Assembly (NCBI GenBank): GCA_024508935.1
Contig: JANINW010000018.1
Location: forward strand, 127,115 to 191,114
Origin: Flavipsychrobacter sp.
Lineage (GTDB): Bacteria > Bacteroidota > Bacteroidia > Chitinophagales > Chitinophagaceae
DNA length: 64,000 nt
Reading direction: 5' to 3'
A program made the translations under genes and the position numbers. Numbering within the stretch: the first letter of the stretch is position 1; each line of letters opens with the position of its first letter. Of the stretch, positions 27,908 through 36,556 are shown one piece after another. Below the pieces are notes generated by a model. It saw only the letters and a program-made list of their open reading frames with translations. It ran no database searches and was not told the origin of the DNA.

Positions 27908-28846
27908 TCACGGATTGCTATGTAATGTTTGTTTGGGATCAGCTTGGGGCAATTCTTTTGCCTCCCGTTTTATGATAAATACCGCATTACTGTATGGTTT
28001 TATCCCTCCTCCCCGGCTCAGGGCATATACCTTGGTAAACTCGGCACCAAAATAAAGAATGATAGAAGTATAGTACACCCACGACAAAATAATAATAACT
28101 GCTGCTGCTGCGCCATAAGCACTGAAAGAAGAGTTGCCCAAATAATAACCTATCAAAAACTTGCCGATGATAAATAGCACCGCTGTAAAACGCGCTCCTA
28201 CAAAAGCATCCTTCCACCTGATACGCGCATCTGGTAATACCTTATATACTATAGCAAACAACAGGGAAATGACCAGGAATAATATGAGAATATTGATCCC
28301 TTTGAGTAACAATACCATTTCAATATTGAATAGCTGCTGCAAGCGATTGGTTAAAAGATCGGTGAGGGTATTTATAAATAGCGATACGATCATTAAAAAG
28401 CCTATGCCCACTATTAATGAAAACGATAGGAGCCGGTTGGTAATAAATTTCAGCCAGCCTTTTTTAGGCTTTGCCTTTATAGCCCATATATAGTTGATAG
28501 AATCCTGGATATCTGCAAAAACCCCTGTAGCGCCAAATACAAGCACTACGCTGCCAATAATACTGTATTTCGCAGCGCTGTTCTGTGCGCGTATGTTTTG
28601 TATGATATTTATCAATTGCTCTGCTCCATCTTTGCCAATGAGTGTTTTCATTTGCCCGTATATCTCCCCGGTTATCGCTTCTTTCTCAAAGAATAAGCCG
28701 GCAAGCGATATGAGCACTAACAGCAAAGGCCCAATAGAAAAGACAGTATAATATGCCAGTGAGGCACTCAGTTTAACTACATTATCTGCTGAGAACTCTT
28801 CAAAAGATGCTTTAAGCAGCCTTAGGTATGTTCCGATCTTAGACAT
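27908..28846 (-). CDS. YihY/virulence factor BrkB family membrane protein
   Basis: 312 residues from ATG 28846 (MSKIGTYLRLL...); ATG 28876 would add ten residues. Six predicted spans and the family signatures SASLAYYTVFSIGPLLLV, GASGVFADIQDSI-like segment (GATGVFADIQDSINYIW), KVLPDARIRWKDAFVGA and GAAAAVIIILSWVYYTSIILYFGAEF. Inner-membrane protein of unknown function, once annotated as ribonuclease BN in error. It ends two bases after the flippase gene on the opposite strand. Confidence 0.9.
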   Translation of the reverse strand: MSKIGTYLRLLKASFEEFSADNVVKLSASLAYYTVFSIGPLLLVLISLAGLFFEKEAITGEIYGQMKTLIGKDGAEQLINIIQNIRAQNSAAKYSIIGSVVLVFGATGVFADIQDSINYIWAIKAKPKKGWLKFITNRLLSFSLIVGIGFLMIVSLFINTLTDLLTNRLQQLFNIEMVLLLKGINILILFLVISLLFAIVYKVLPDARIRWKDAFVGARFTAVLFIIGKFLIGYYLGNSSFSAYGAAAAVIIILSWVYYTSIILYFGAEFTKVYALSRGGGIKPYSNAVFIIKREAKELPQADPKQTLHSNP

Positions 28847-28937
28847 ATAACTACATCTAACAAAATTCTGTGCCATTAGCTGTTTATGGCATACATTTTT
28901 ACACCATGTGTATTTATTAACCTTTAAATTGATTCAC

Positions 28938-29312
28938 ATGGCTAGAAAATACTCCCCGAAAGCCGGGAAGAAAGTAGAAAAAGTAATGCATGAGTTTAAA
29001 GAAGGCGATTTGAAAAGCGGTCGCAGTAATAAAAAAGTTACCAGCCGCAAACAGGCTATAGCCATCGGGCTTTCTGAGGCCCGCGAAGCGGGTGCAAAAG
29101 TACCTAAGAAAGCAACAGGGAAAAAAGCAGCATCTAAGAAGAAGACTGCGACTAAAAAGAAAACGGCCAGCAAAAAAACTGCAACAAAAAAGAAAACAGC
29201 AGCAAAAAAATCAACAACTAAAAAGGCTGCTACCAAAAAGAAGACAGCTGCTAAAAAGAGCACAACGAAAAAAACCGCCAGGAAGAAAACAGCAACAAAA
29301 AAGTCTAAATAA
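28938..29312 (+). CDS. DUF6496-type protein with histone H1-like lysine/alanine tail
   Basis: 124 residues from MARKYSPKAGKKVEKVMHEF at ATG 28938 (the frame begins earlier but without need). Residues 1-60 form a conserved basic domain (GDLKSGRSNKKVTSRKQAIAI, GLSEAREAGAKVPKK). Residues 61-124 are almost only Lys, Ala and Thr in repeating KKTA(T/A)KK units, like the tails of bacterial H1-like proteins. It likely binds DNA or RNA and contributes to nucleoid packing. The repeat makes length variation by slippage plausible. Confidence 0.8.
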   Translation: MARKYSPKAGKKVEKVMHEFKEGDLKSGRSNKKVTSRKQAIAIGLSEAREAGAKVPKKATGKKAASKKKTATKKKTASKKTATKKKTAAKKSTTKKAATKKKTAAKKSTTKKTARKKTATKKSK

Positions 29313-29314
29313 AG

Positions 29315-29343
29315 GAAAGCCCTCCGGGGCTTTCTTATTTTTT
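29315..29343 (+). terminator. Intrinsic terminator of the DUF6496 gene
   Basis: Stem GAAAGCCC/GGGCTTTC (29315-29322 with 29327-29334), loop TCCG, then TTATTTTTT. Confidence 0.85.
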
Positions 29344-30331
29344 AATACTGCGGCATAACCGGTTTGGTACCCATAATTTCATCTATCCTTTCCATTACCT
29401 CTGTTGTCAATTTTGGCAATACCTCTATAGCTTTTAAATTCTCTTTTAATTGCTCTTCGCGTGTAGCACCCAGTATGGCTGTAGTAACATTAGGATTGCG
29501 AACGCACCATGCAATAGATAATGTGGCCAATGTAGTGCCCAGGTCCTGTGCCAGCTTATTGAGTTCCCTTACACGTCCTATACGTTCATTGCTCAGCGTC
29601 CTGTCCTTTAGCCATTCAAATCCTTCCAGGGCCAGGCGTGAACCTTCTGGTATGCCATCATTATACTTACCAGTGAGCAGACCTGAGGCCAGCGGGCTCC
29701 ATATGGTAGTGCCCATACCCATGTTCTTGAAAATGGTATAATAATCTACTTCTATTTTCTGACGCTCGAATAAATTGTATTGTGTTTGTTCTACGGCAGG
29801 CCCTATCAATCGTAATTCACGTGCTACCATATGTGCTTCCATTATTTCCGCAGCACTCCATTCGCTGGTGCCCCAGTAAAATATTTTGCCTTGCTCCACC
29901 AGTGTATTCATCGTACGTACCACTTCTTCTATAGGCGTATTTTTATCAGGCCTGTGACAGAAATACAAGTCCAGGTATTCCAGCTGTAACCTCTCCAGCG
30001 CTTCGTGACATGCTTCTGTAAGATGTTTCCTGCTAAGGCCTTTTTGATTAGGTTTATTTGCTTCGCCCCTCCAGCCGAAAAAAGCTTTACTGGAAACGGT
30101 ATAAGAAGAGCGTTCCCAGTTCTTCTTTTTCAAAATACGGCCCATCATTTTTTCAGACTCCCCGCGTGAATACACTTCGGCGTTGTCAAAAAAATTAATA
30201 CCGCTGTCATAGGCCAGGCTCATCAGCCTGTCAGATGCATTATCATCTATCTGCTTGGCAAAAGTTACCCATGAACCATAAGACAATACGCTGAGCTGCA
30301 ATCCTGTTTTGCCCATTATTCTATATTCCAT
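29342..30331 (-). CDS. Aldo/keto reductase, KCAB/YghZ type
   Basis: 329 residues from ATG 30331 (MEYRIMGKTGLQLSVLSYGS); ATG 30340 and longer frames are less typical. Tetrad residues are present: Asp and Tyr in FFDNAEVYSRGESE, Lys in SSKAFFG, His in DLYFCHRPD. The NADPH-binding end reads AWCVRNPNVTTAILGATREEQ. Closest to the voltage-gated potassium channel beta-subunit branch of AKRs, soluble in bacteria. Substrate, probably a reactive aldehyde, is unknown. Confidence 0.9.
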   Translation of the reverse strand: MEYRIMGKTGLQLSVLSYGSWVTFAKQIDDNASDRLMSLAYDSGINFFDNAEVYSRGESEKMMGRILKKKNWERSSYTVSSKAFFGWRGEANKPNQKGLSRKHLTEACHEALERLQLEYLDLYFCHRPDKNTPIEEVVRTMNTLVEQGKIFYWGTSEWSAAEIMEAHMVARELRLIGPAVEQTQYNLFERQKIEVDYYTIFKNMGMGTTIWSPLASGLLTGKYNDGIPEGSRLALEGFEWLKDRTLSNERIGRVRELNKLAQDLGTTLATLSIAWCVRNPNVTTAILGATREEQLKENLKAIEVLPKLTTEVMERIDEIMGTKPVMPQY

Positions 30332-30403
30332 GTTTCCCATTTTTTTGGTAAACAAATTTGACTGTTTTTCTGCTTTATATTGATAAAGGTTTTTTATAAG
30401 TAA

Positions 30404-30427
30404 AAAGGCGCTGTAAATAGCGCCTTT
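30404..30427 (-). terminator. Intrinsic terminator of the serC-DUF1015 unit
   Basis: Stem AAAGGCGCT/AGCGCCTTT (30404-30412 with 30419-30427). A T run follows on the minus strand, directly downstream of the DUF1015 stop codon. Confidence 0.85.
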
Positions 30428-30431
30428 AATA

Positions 30432-31673
30432 TTATATCTGGTAAACAACCAGGCCGTCACGCAGCTTGGGTTCAAACCAGGTGCTTTTAGGCGGCATTAC
30501 ATTACCGCTGTCAGCTATATCAAATAATTGCCTGATGCTTACCGGGTAGCAGGCAAAAGCAGCAACAAAATCGCCGTTATCTACTCTTTTCTCTAATTCT
30601 CCTAATCCACGTATACCACCTATAAAATCTACGCGTTTATCCGTACGCGGATCGTTGATGTTTAACAGTTTCGACAATACATTGTTTTGCAGGATAGACA
30701 CATCGAGTATGCCAATCGGATCGTTCGTAAAAGTGCCGGGCTTTACAAGCAGTTTATACCATTGGTTATCTATATACATTCCAAATTCATGCGGCTGTTT
30801 TGGTTTGTATTGCTCTTTACCTACTATAGAAACTTCAAATTCTTTCTGCAGGGCTTCAATAAATTCTGAAGGACGCATGCCGTTCAGGTCTTTCACTACA
30901 CGGTTATAATCTAATATCTCCAACTGCGATGCAGGAAATATGCAAGTGATAAAATAGTTGAAAGATTCTTCACCGTCTATAGACAATCCGCTTTCTCTCA
31001 TTTCCATACACACCTTTCCTGCCGATGCTGCGCGGTGGTGCCCGTCTGCTATGTAAGTAGCCGGTACTTCTTCATCAAATAAGCGTGTGATCGACGCTAC
31101 ACGTGCGTAGTCGTCTACTACCCAAAGTGTATGTCTTACGCCATCTTCGGCTACAAAATCATATTCAGGTTTATGGGCAGTTTTCCAATCTTCTATTATT
31201 TTTTGCACATCTTCCTGATCGTTATATGCCAGGAATACGATGCCCGTTTGCGCACGCGTGGTTTTAATATGATTTATACGATCCAGTTCTTTTTCAGGGC
31301 GGGTAAATTCATGCTTCTTTACAATGCCATTAAAATAATCGTCTAACGAAGAGCCACAGATCAACCCTGTTTGCGAACGTCCGTTCATTAAAAGTTCGTA
31401 GATATAGTAGCAAGGTTCTTTGTCTTCAAACAATATGCCTTCTTCTATCATTAAATCCAGGTTTTCTTTTGCCTTGTCATATACTTGCTGGCTATGCACA
31501 TCCACTCCATCGGCCAGGTCTATTTCAGAACGTGTAACATGATAAAAGTGGTACGGATTATCCTTATACACTTTTGCTTCTGCCACACTCACCACATCAT
31601 ATGGCAGTGTGGCTACCTGCGATGCTAATTCTTTTTTAGGTCTCAATCCTTTAAACGGTGTGATCTTTGCCAT
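30432..31673 (-). CDS. DUF1015 family protein
   Basis: 413 residues. Typical family opening MAKITPFKGLRPKKELASQV followed by PYDVVSVAEAK, then YIADGHHRAASA (the conserved G-H-H motif), and a C-terminal FIGGIRGLGELEKRVD. Soluble; the family has ties to serine metabolism by gene neighbourhood. Here it is 14 bp downstream of serC, which supports that link, but the reaction is unproven. Confidence 0.9.
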   Translation of the reverse strand: MAKITPFKGLRPKKELASQVATLPYDVVSVAEAKVYKDNPYHFYHVTRSEIDLADGVDVHSQQVYDKAKENLDLMIEEGILFEDKEPCYYIYELLMNGRSQTGLICGSSLDDYFNGIVKKHEFTRPEKELDRINHIKTTRAQTGIVFLAYNDQEDVQKIIEDWKTAHKPEYDFVAEDGVRHTLWVVDDYARVASITRLFDEEVPATYIADGHHRAASAGKVCMEMRESGLSIDGEESFNYFITCIFPASQLEILDYNRVVKDLNGMRPSEFIEALQKEFEVSIVGKEQYKPKQPHEFGMYIDNQWYKLLVKPGTFTNDPIGILDVSILQNNVLSKLLNINDPRTDKRVDFIGGIRGLGELEKRVDNGDFVAAFACYPVSIRQLFDIADSGNVMPPKSTWFEPKLRDGLVVYQI

Positions 31674-31687
31674 TGATGATTCTATTT

Positions 31688-32770
31688 TTATTGATATTGT
31701 TTTTCAAATTCCTGCATAACATCTACCAGCGCTTTTACATCGCGCAGGCTAACTGCATTATATAATGATGCGCGAAACGCACCGGCACTTCTATGTCCTT
31801 CTATACCTGTAATATTCCTTTCTTCACTATACCTGGTAAAGACATGCTGCGTTGTTTCATCCATTGCACTGAAACAAACATTCATCATACTGCGGCTATC
31901 TTTGTCCACCAGCGGGATAAATAAACTGTTTCGTTCCAGCTCGCCATATAGCAATGCTGCTTTTTCTCTATTTTCTTTTTCAATGGCCTCTACACTTTTT
32001 TCTTTCGTCCAACGCAGGGTAAGTAAGGCAGTGTATATAGCAAATACGGGAGATGTATTTAATACAGAATTTTTGGCCACCTGTTCGGCATAGCTAAGCA
32101 TTGGGGGTATGCTGCGTTTTATTTTTTTCAGCATATCCCGCTTCAACACTACAAGTGTAACTCCGGCAGCTCCAATATTTTTTTGCGCAACCGCATAGAA
32201 CAGATCAAATTTTGAGTAGTCTCGTTTACAGCAAAAAATATCACTACTCATGTCTGCTATCAGCGGTGCATTACATTGTGGAATCTGCTGCCACTGCGTG
32301 CCGTAAATTGTGTTATTGGTAGTTAGATGCACATAAGCCAAGTCCTTTGGTATATCAGCAGGCCATTCAGGCAGTCGCCTATAATTGTCTGCTCTTGAAG
32401 AAGAAAGTACAGTAGTATGGCCATAGTACCGTGCATATTCCATAGCCTCATGAGACCATGCGCCACTGTCTATATAGCCTGCCGTGTCATGCTCATTGAG
32501 AAAATTCATAGGTACCATGCAAAATTGCAGGCGCCCGCCGCCATGCAGCCATAATACTTCGTAATCGTCACCTAGTCCGCATAGTTCTTTTACCAGTTGT
32601 TTACTTTCTGCAAGTATAGCATCGAAAGCTTTGCTGCGGTGACCGATCTCTAAAATAGATTGCCCCGAATTATCGTAATCCAGCACTGCTGCTGCTGCCT
32701 GTTCTAAAACAGTTTGCGGTAGCGGCGCTGGTCCGGGATTAAAATTTATTTTACGGCTGGCGCTTTTCAT
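31688..32770 (-). CDS. serC: Phosphoserine aminotransferase
   Basis: 360 residues. PLP enzyme converting 3-phosphohydroxypyruvate and glutamate to phosphoserine (also used in pyridoxine synthesis). Opens with INFNPGPAPLPQTVLEQA; substrate loop HRSKAFDAI; LWLHGGGRLQF; the PLP lysine is in YAVAQKNIGAAGVTLVV; C-terminal GHRSAGAFRASLYNA. The first 20 bp overlap the DUF502 gene end, so DUF502-serC-DUF1015 is likely one operon. serA is not adjacent. Confidence 0.95.
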   Translation of the reverse strand: MKSASRKINFNPGPAPLPQTVLEQAAAAVLDYDNSGQSILEIGHRSKAFDAILAESKQLVKELCGLGDDYEVLWLHGGGRLQFCMVPMNFLNEHDTAGYIDSGAWSHEAMEYARYYGHTTVLSSSRADNYRRLPEWPADIPKDLAYVHLTTNNTIYGTQWQQIPQCNAPLIADMSSDIFCCKRDYSKFDLFYAVAQKNIGAAGVTLVVLKRDMLKKIKRSIPPMLSYAEQVAKNSVLNTSPVFAIYTALLTLRWTKEKSVEAIEKENREKAALLYGELERNSLFIPLVDKDSRSMMNVCFSAMDETTQHVFTRYSEERNITGIEGHRSAGAFRASLYNAVSLRDVKALVDVMQEFEKQYQ

Positions 32771-33344
32771 GATGTTTTTCGTCGTCTACGCTGGTTATAC
32801 CCCCGCTTACTGCAAATTTCATAGCCTCGGCCGCTGTCATTTTCGTAACCGGTTTAATCAGTTTTGTTTCAGTAAGTATCACATACCCGCTCACAGCATA
32901 GGCATGCGGCAGGTAAACGGCCACCTTTCCGGCCATACCTAAAAATGCCATATCCTTTTGGGTCATAAACCCTATACGCCATATTTCGGGGTTCAGGTTG
33001 ATGCATACCCATACAGGCTTATTGAAACGTTTTTTATCTCCAACAAAGGAACCCATTACATCCTTGATGGATGAATATATGTATTTGATACCGGGTATAT
33101 GCTGCAGCAAATGGTCAAACGCATCGAACAACATACGACCCAGGAAAAAACGGGTACCCATGTAGCCAATAAACGTAACCAGGGTAATGATGATAACAAA
33201 ACCTAAACCACGGGGTACCCACGGTATCAGCCTGTCCACACTATCAAATACAGTGTAAATGACATAAGCGGTGACGGCTATGGGGCTAAGTATCAGCAGC
33301 CCTTGCAAAAATGAGCGGAAAAATATCGCGGCTATACGGCGCAT
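32751..33344 (-). CDS. DUF502 family membrane protein
   Basis: 197 residues. Two N-terminal spans (about 10-30 and 48-68) and the conserved soluble segment IPGIKYIYSSIKDVMGSF, followed by a beta-rich domain with VAVYLPHAYAVSGYVILT. Inner-membrane protein of unknown role. First gene of the putative DUF502-serC-DUF1015 operon; promoter TAACTTTG lies 19 nt upstream. Confidence 0.88.
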   Translation of the reverse strand: MRRIAAIFFRSFLQGLLILSPIAVTAYVIYTVFDSVDRLIPWVPRGLGFVIIITLVTFIGYMGTRFFLGRMLFDAFDHLLQHIPGIKYIYSSIKDVMGSFVGDKKRFNKPVWVCINLNPEIWRIGFMTQKDMAFLGMAGKVAVYLPHAYAVSGYVILTETKLIKPVTKMTAAEAMKFAVSGGITSVDDEKHHEKRQP

Positions 33345-33363
33345 TCAGAAAAAATGGATGTGG

Positions 33364-33371
33364 CAAAGTTA
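33364..33371 (-). promoter_or_regulatory. -7 element (TAACTTTG) of the DUF502-serC operon
   Basis: Minus-strand TAACTTTG followed by CC, 19 nt before ATG 33344. Back to back with the plus-strand element at 33395. Confidence 0.6.
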
Positions 33372-33394
33372 CATGATTGCCACCCGTAAAACTA

Positions 33395-33402
33395 TATATT
33401 TG
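33395..33402 (+). promoter_or_regulatory. -7 element (TATATTTG) of the PagL-like gene
   Basis: TATATTTG followed by TC, 35 nt before ATG 33438; divergent from the DUF502 promoter 23 bp away. Confidence 0.45.
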
Positions 33403-33437
33403 TCTTATCCTTAGTTGTTAAAACCGGAAATTGCTTT

Positions 33438-34556
33438 ATGAAGCGGTTGTGCTTGCTGCTTTGCCTTATAAATACCCTTATTGTACAGGCCCAGGAAAAC
33501 AAACCCTGGTCTGGTTTTGGCTTTGAAACCAATTATTCATCGGGAAAGGTTTTTAAGCATACCAAAAAATTCAGGGCTGATGTACCCGATCATTCCGGTT
33601 CTTTCGAACTGAACTTTGTAAAACAAACTTTTGGCAGACGCCAATGGCAACAACGCCGTCATTACCCGCTATTCGGTTTCGGATTCGCCTATACCAATTA
33701 CGGCCTGGATTCCATATATGGCAAGTGTATCAGTATGTACCCCAACCTGCAATTGAGGTTGCTGAAGATCGGCAATTTTGAATGGACATTTAAAGCCGGC
33801 TTTGGCCTGGGATATGCTACCCGCAAGTATGAGCGTACGCCTGTGTGGGATACGCTGAATACTGCTATAGGCAGTCATATGAATAACTACACCGTATTCG
33901 AAACGGACTTCCGCTACAGGATAAATAAACACCTGGATGTACAGGTGGGGGGTAATTTTTCGCACATGTCCAATGCTGCCTTCCGCCAACCCAACCTGGG
34001 TATAAATATGTATGGCGCACATATCGGGCTCAGATATTTCCCCGTTACTTCACAGCCTGAACGTATCAGTAAAGATTTGAACCCATTGAAGAACCGCTGG
34101 CTGCTGCAGGCAAGGTTTGGCATGTCTGCTACCGAACTAGGACTGGCCGACGGTCCTTTGTTCCCCGTATACCTTGGCTCTTTGTACGTGAGTAAACGAT
34201 ACGCATCCCGCAACAAAGCTTTTATCGGGGTAGACTATTCCTACCACGAGCATGTATATGTATTCCTTCGTAATAATGAGATAGTACCAGGCAAGGAAAG
34301 GGCCAACTCATGGAAAAGTGCAGTATTCGTAGGTAACGAATTTTTGTTCGGCAGGGTAGGTATCATGTTGCAGGTAGGCTGGTACCTGAAACAAGCCATG
34401 CTGAAACAGGATAAGTACTACGAAAAACTAGGGGCTAATTTATACCTGGTACAGCGGGAAAAAGGATTGCTTAAAGAACTTTACGCCAGCGTACTGCTAA
34501 AAACACACAAAACACAGGCTGAACTGGTAGAAGTAGGGATAGGCGCCGGATTCTGA
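33438..34556 (+). CDS. Acyloxyacyl hydrolase, PagL-like lipid A 3-O-deacylase
   Basis: 372 residues. Signal peptide MKRLCLLLCLINTLIVQAQ. Beta-barrel alternation throughout. The PagL-type catalytic pair appears in FSHMSNAAF (His-x-Ser) followed by NLGINMYGAHIGLRYF, which aligns with the active-site strand of outer-membrane lipid A 3-O-deacylases. It would remodel lipid A in the outer leaflet. The protein is longer than classical PagL (about 170 residues); the remaining residues form a further beta-rich half, common in Bacteroidota. A hypothetical exported protein follows 44 bp downstream. Confidence 0.82.
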   Translation: MKRLCLLLCLINTLIVQAQENKPWSGFGFETNYSSGKVFKHTKKFRADVPDHSGSFELNFVKQTFGRRQWQQRRHYPLFGFGFAYTNYGLDSIYGKCISMYPNLQLRLLKIGNFEWTFKAGFGLGYATRKYERTPVWDTLNTAIGSHMNNYTVFETDFRYRINKHLDVQVGGNFSHMSNAAFRQPNLGINMYGAHIGLRYFPVTSQPERISKDLNPLKNRWLLQARFGMSATELGLADGPLFPVYLGSLYVSKRYASRNKAFIGVDYSYHEHVYVFLRNNEIVPGKERANSWKSAVFVGNEFLFGRVGIMLQVGWYLKQAMLKQDKYYEKLGANLYLVQREKGLLKELYASVLLKTHKTQAELVEVGIGAGF

Positions 34557-34600
34557 CAATTGTGTGAATCTTACTTGGTTCCATTTTGTAATTTTATAAT

Positions 34601-35470
34601 ATGCACGTACTGCGCTGCATATTATTATTGCTGGTGCCCTTGGCAGCGACTGCACAGAAAATAAGAATGCAGGATGGAAAGGTTTTGAAAGACGGCAAAG
34701 TCTACTGTCTTTACGAACAACAAAACCAAAAACGAAATGTATTGCCGGTAAATGTTGTTGAGAGCAGCCTGAAAGATAACCCCGAAGTGTCTGGTACCGA
34801 TTTCAGTAATTATATTTTTAGTACTTCAGCATCTGAACAACTGATCTTCGCTACCGCAAAGGTACTGTCTAGCGCCCCCAATCAATACTTGCAGTACTAT
34901 TACAACATCAAATTCCCGCTTATAGGCAGAGAGCTCAACATCATTTATCACCCTTACCTTATAGAATATCTTACCAACGATATTGTGAATATGGACCTAA
35001 TGAGCGATGATATGTGGAATGATATGAACGCAAGAAAACTCTTCGATAAATGGAATGCCAAACCCACTGTAGTCCCTTATGGTCAAATAGAAAAAGGCTC
35101 GGTACGCAATTACAATGTCGGGGGCGCAGATGAAGATGCCCCTGATTTAAAGGGTATAACTGTTGTAGGCCATAATATATACCGGGATAGCCAGCTGCTT
35201 GCCACCTATAACCGCACAACAACTGTTTCCTTTGGCAATATTGCAGGCTTCCGTAAGGACGATTATATTTTTTCAATTGTAAGCCCGGAAGGAACCGAAA
35301 TAGCGCTGGTAGAAGTGCCGCGGCTACGTTCGGTATTTTACATTTTAGGAAAAAACGATAAAACATCTACGCCGGTATATACTGCAGAAAGGGTAGAAGA
35401 AAAAATAATTGCTATGGCTGCTAATTATCTGTTCCCGCTAAATGCATCCGGCAATATACCTGTTAAATAA
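34601..35470 (+). CDS. Hypothetical exported protein
   Basis: 289 residues. Signal peptide MHVLRCILLLLVPLAATAQ. I do not recognise the family. It starts with a KIRMQDGKVLKDGKVYCLYE-type beta segment and ends with a soluble region rich in short strands; no cysteine pair, lipobox or T9SS tail. Located after the PagL-like gene on the same strand. Its last 8 bp overlap the end of the convergent kdsD gene. Confidence 0.75.
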   Translation: MHVLRCILLLLVPLAATAQKIRMQDGKVLKDGKVYCLYEQQNQKRNVLPVNVVESSLKDNPEVSGTDFSNYIFSTSASEQLIFATAKVLSSAPNQYLQYYYNIKFPLIGRELNIIYHPYLIEYLTNDIVNMDLMSDDMWNDMNARKLFDKWNAKPTVVPYGQIEKGSVRNYNVGGADEDAPDLKGITVVGHNIYRDSQLLATYNRTTTVSFGNIAGFRKDDYIFSIVSPEGTEIALVEVPRLRSVFYILGKNDKTSTPVYTAERVEEKIIAMAANYLFPLNASGNIPVK

Positions 35471-36431
35471 GTCCTTCCCTCACCAGGTCATGCAAATGAA
35501 GCATCCCCGCATATTTACCATCGCTGGTAACTACCAATTGTGTTATATCGTGGGTACGCATTAGTTCCAGTGCCGCAACAGCCAGTTCACCTTCATCGAT
35601 TGATTTTGGAGCTGTTGTAGATATATCCTTCGCCTTCAGGTTGGCGGGACTTTCATTTTTCTCCAGCATACGGCGAATATCACCGTCGGTTATGATTCCC
35701 TGCAGCTTTCCCTTTTCGTCAACCACTGCTGTTGCCCCCAGCCGCTTGCTGGATATTTCATAAATGATCTCGCGCAGGCTGGCTTCTGGTTTTACTACGG
35801 GCTTCTCATTTATCTTACTCAAATCAACTACCCGCAAGTACAATCTTTTGCCTAATGCCCCACCCGGGTGAAAACGTGCAAAATCCTTTGACGAAAATCC
35901 TTTCAGGTTCAGCAGGCAAACGGCTAAGGCATCTCCCATTACCAGCTGTGCGGTTGTACTGGTAGTTGGTGCCAGGTTATTAGGGCAGGCTTCTTTATCT
36001 ACCGTGCTATTCACAAAAATATCGGCGTTTGTTGCCAGGTAAGATTGTGCATTGCCGCACAAGGCTATTACCGGGTTACCAAAATTTTTTATGAAGGGTA
36101 TCAGCACCTTTATTTCAGGGCTTTCGCCACTTTTTGAAATGATTATTACGGCATCGTCCGGCTGTATCATCCCCAAGTCTCCGTGAATGGCATCTGCCGC
36201 GTGCATGAACAAGGCGGGCGTACCGGTTGAATTAAATGTAGCTACTATTTTTTGTGCTATAACGGCGCTTTTCCCTATGCCGGTAACCACCACGCGCCCT
36301 TCCAGTCCATGAATGATCTCAACCGCTTTGGCAAAAGCATCATTAATATATGCTTTCAGGCCCACAAGCGCGTGGGCTTCCATTTCTACTACTTCTATGG
36401 CCTGTTTCTGAACTTTTTCTTTAGAAAACAT
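35463..36431 (-). CDS. kdsD: Arabinose-5-phosphate isomerase, KpsF/GutQ/KdsD family
   Basis: 322 residues. An N-terminal SIS domain (about 35-190) with GRVVVTGIGKSAVIAQKI, HGDLGMIQPDDAVIIISKSGESPEI and ALAVCLLNLKGFSSKDFARFHPGGALGKRL, then two CBS domains (about 205-322). It converts ribulose 5-phosphate to arabinose 5-phosphate, the first step of Kdo synthesis for lipopolysaccharide. A -7 element TAACTTTG ends just 5 nt before the start codon, predicting a near-leaderless mRNA. Confidence 0.93.
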   Translation of the reverse strand: MFSKEKVQKQAIEVVEMEAHALVGLKAYINDAFAKAVEIIHGLEGRVVVTGIGKSAVIAQKIVATFNSTGTPALFMHAADAIHGDLGMIQPDDAVIIISKSGESPEIKVLIPFIKNFGNPVIALCGNAQSYLATNADIFVNSTVDKEACPNNLAPTTSTTAQLVMGDALAVCLLNLKGFSSKDFARFHPGGALGKRLYLRVVDLSKINEKPVVKPEASLREIIYEISSKRLGATAVVDEKGKLQGIITDGDIRRMLEKNESPANLKAKDISTTAPKSIDEGELAVAALELMRTHDITQLVVTSDGKYAGMLHLHDLVREGLI

Positions 36432-36436
36432 GGTGG

Positions 36437-36444
36437 CAAAGTTA
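36437..36444 (-). promoter_or_regulatory. -7 element (TAACTTTG) 5 nt from the kdsD start codon
   Basis: Minus-strand TAACTTTG followed by CCACC then ATG 36431. Transcription is expected to begin within about one base of the start codon. Confidence 0.6.
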
Positions 36445-36540
36445 ATATGGCTACCTGATAATTAAACAGATAACGCTAAAACACCATTTGTTAGTGTTTA
36501 ATGACCTAATCTTTGTTTTCGTTTTGAGTTTTTCCTTTTT

Positions 36541-36548
36541 TACTTTTG
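36541..36548 (+). promoter_or_regulatory. -7 element (TACTTTTG) of lutB
   Basis: TACTTTTG, 8 nt before ATG 36557. It lies inside the longer open frame that begins at 36488, which argues that the upstream start is not used. Confidence 0.5.
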
Positions 36549-36556
36549 AACCCGTA

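Noticed and set aside
29110..29312. A-rich direct repeats as a CRISPR or satellite array
   Set aside because: They encode the lysine-rich protein tail in one continuous frame; no spacers of fixed length.
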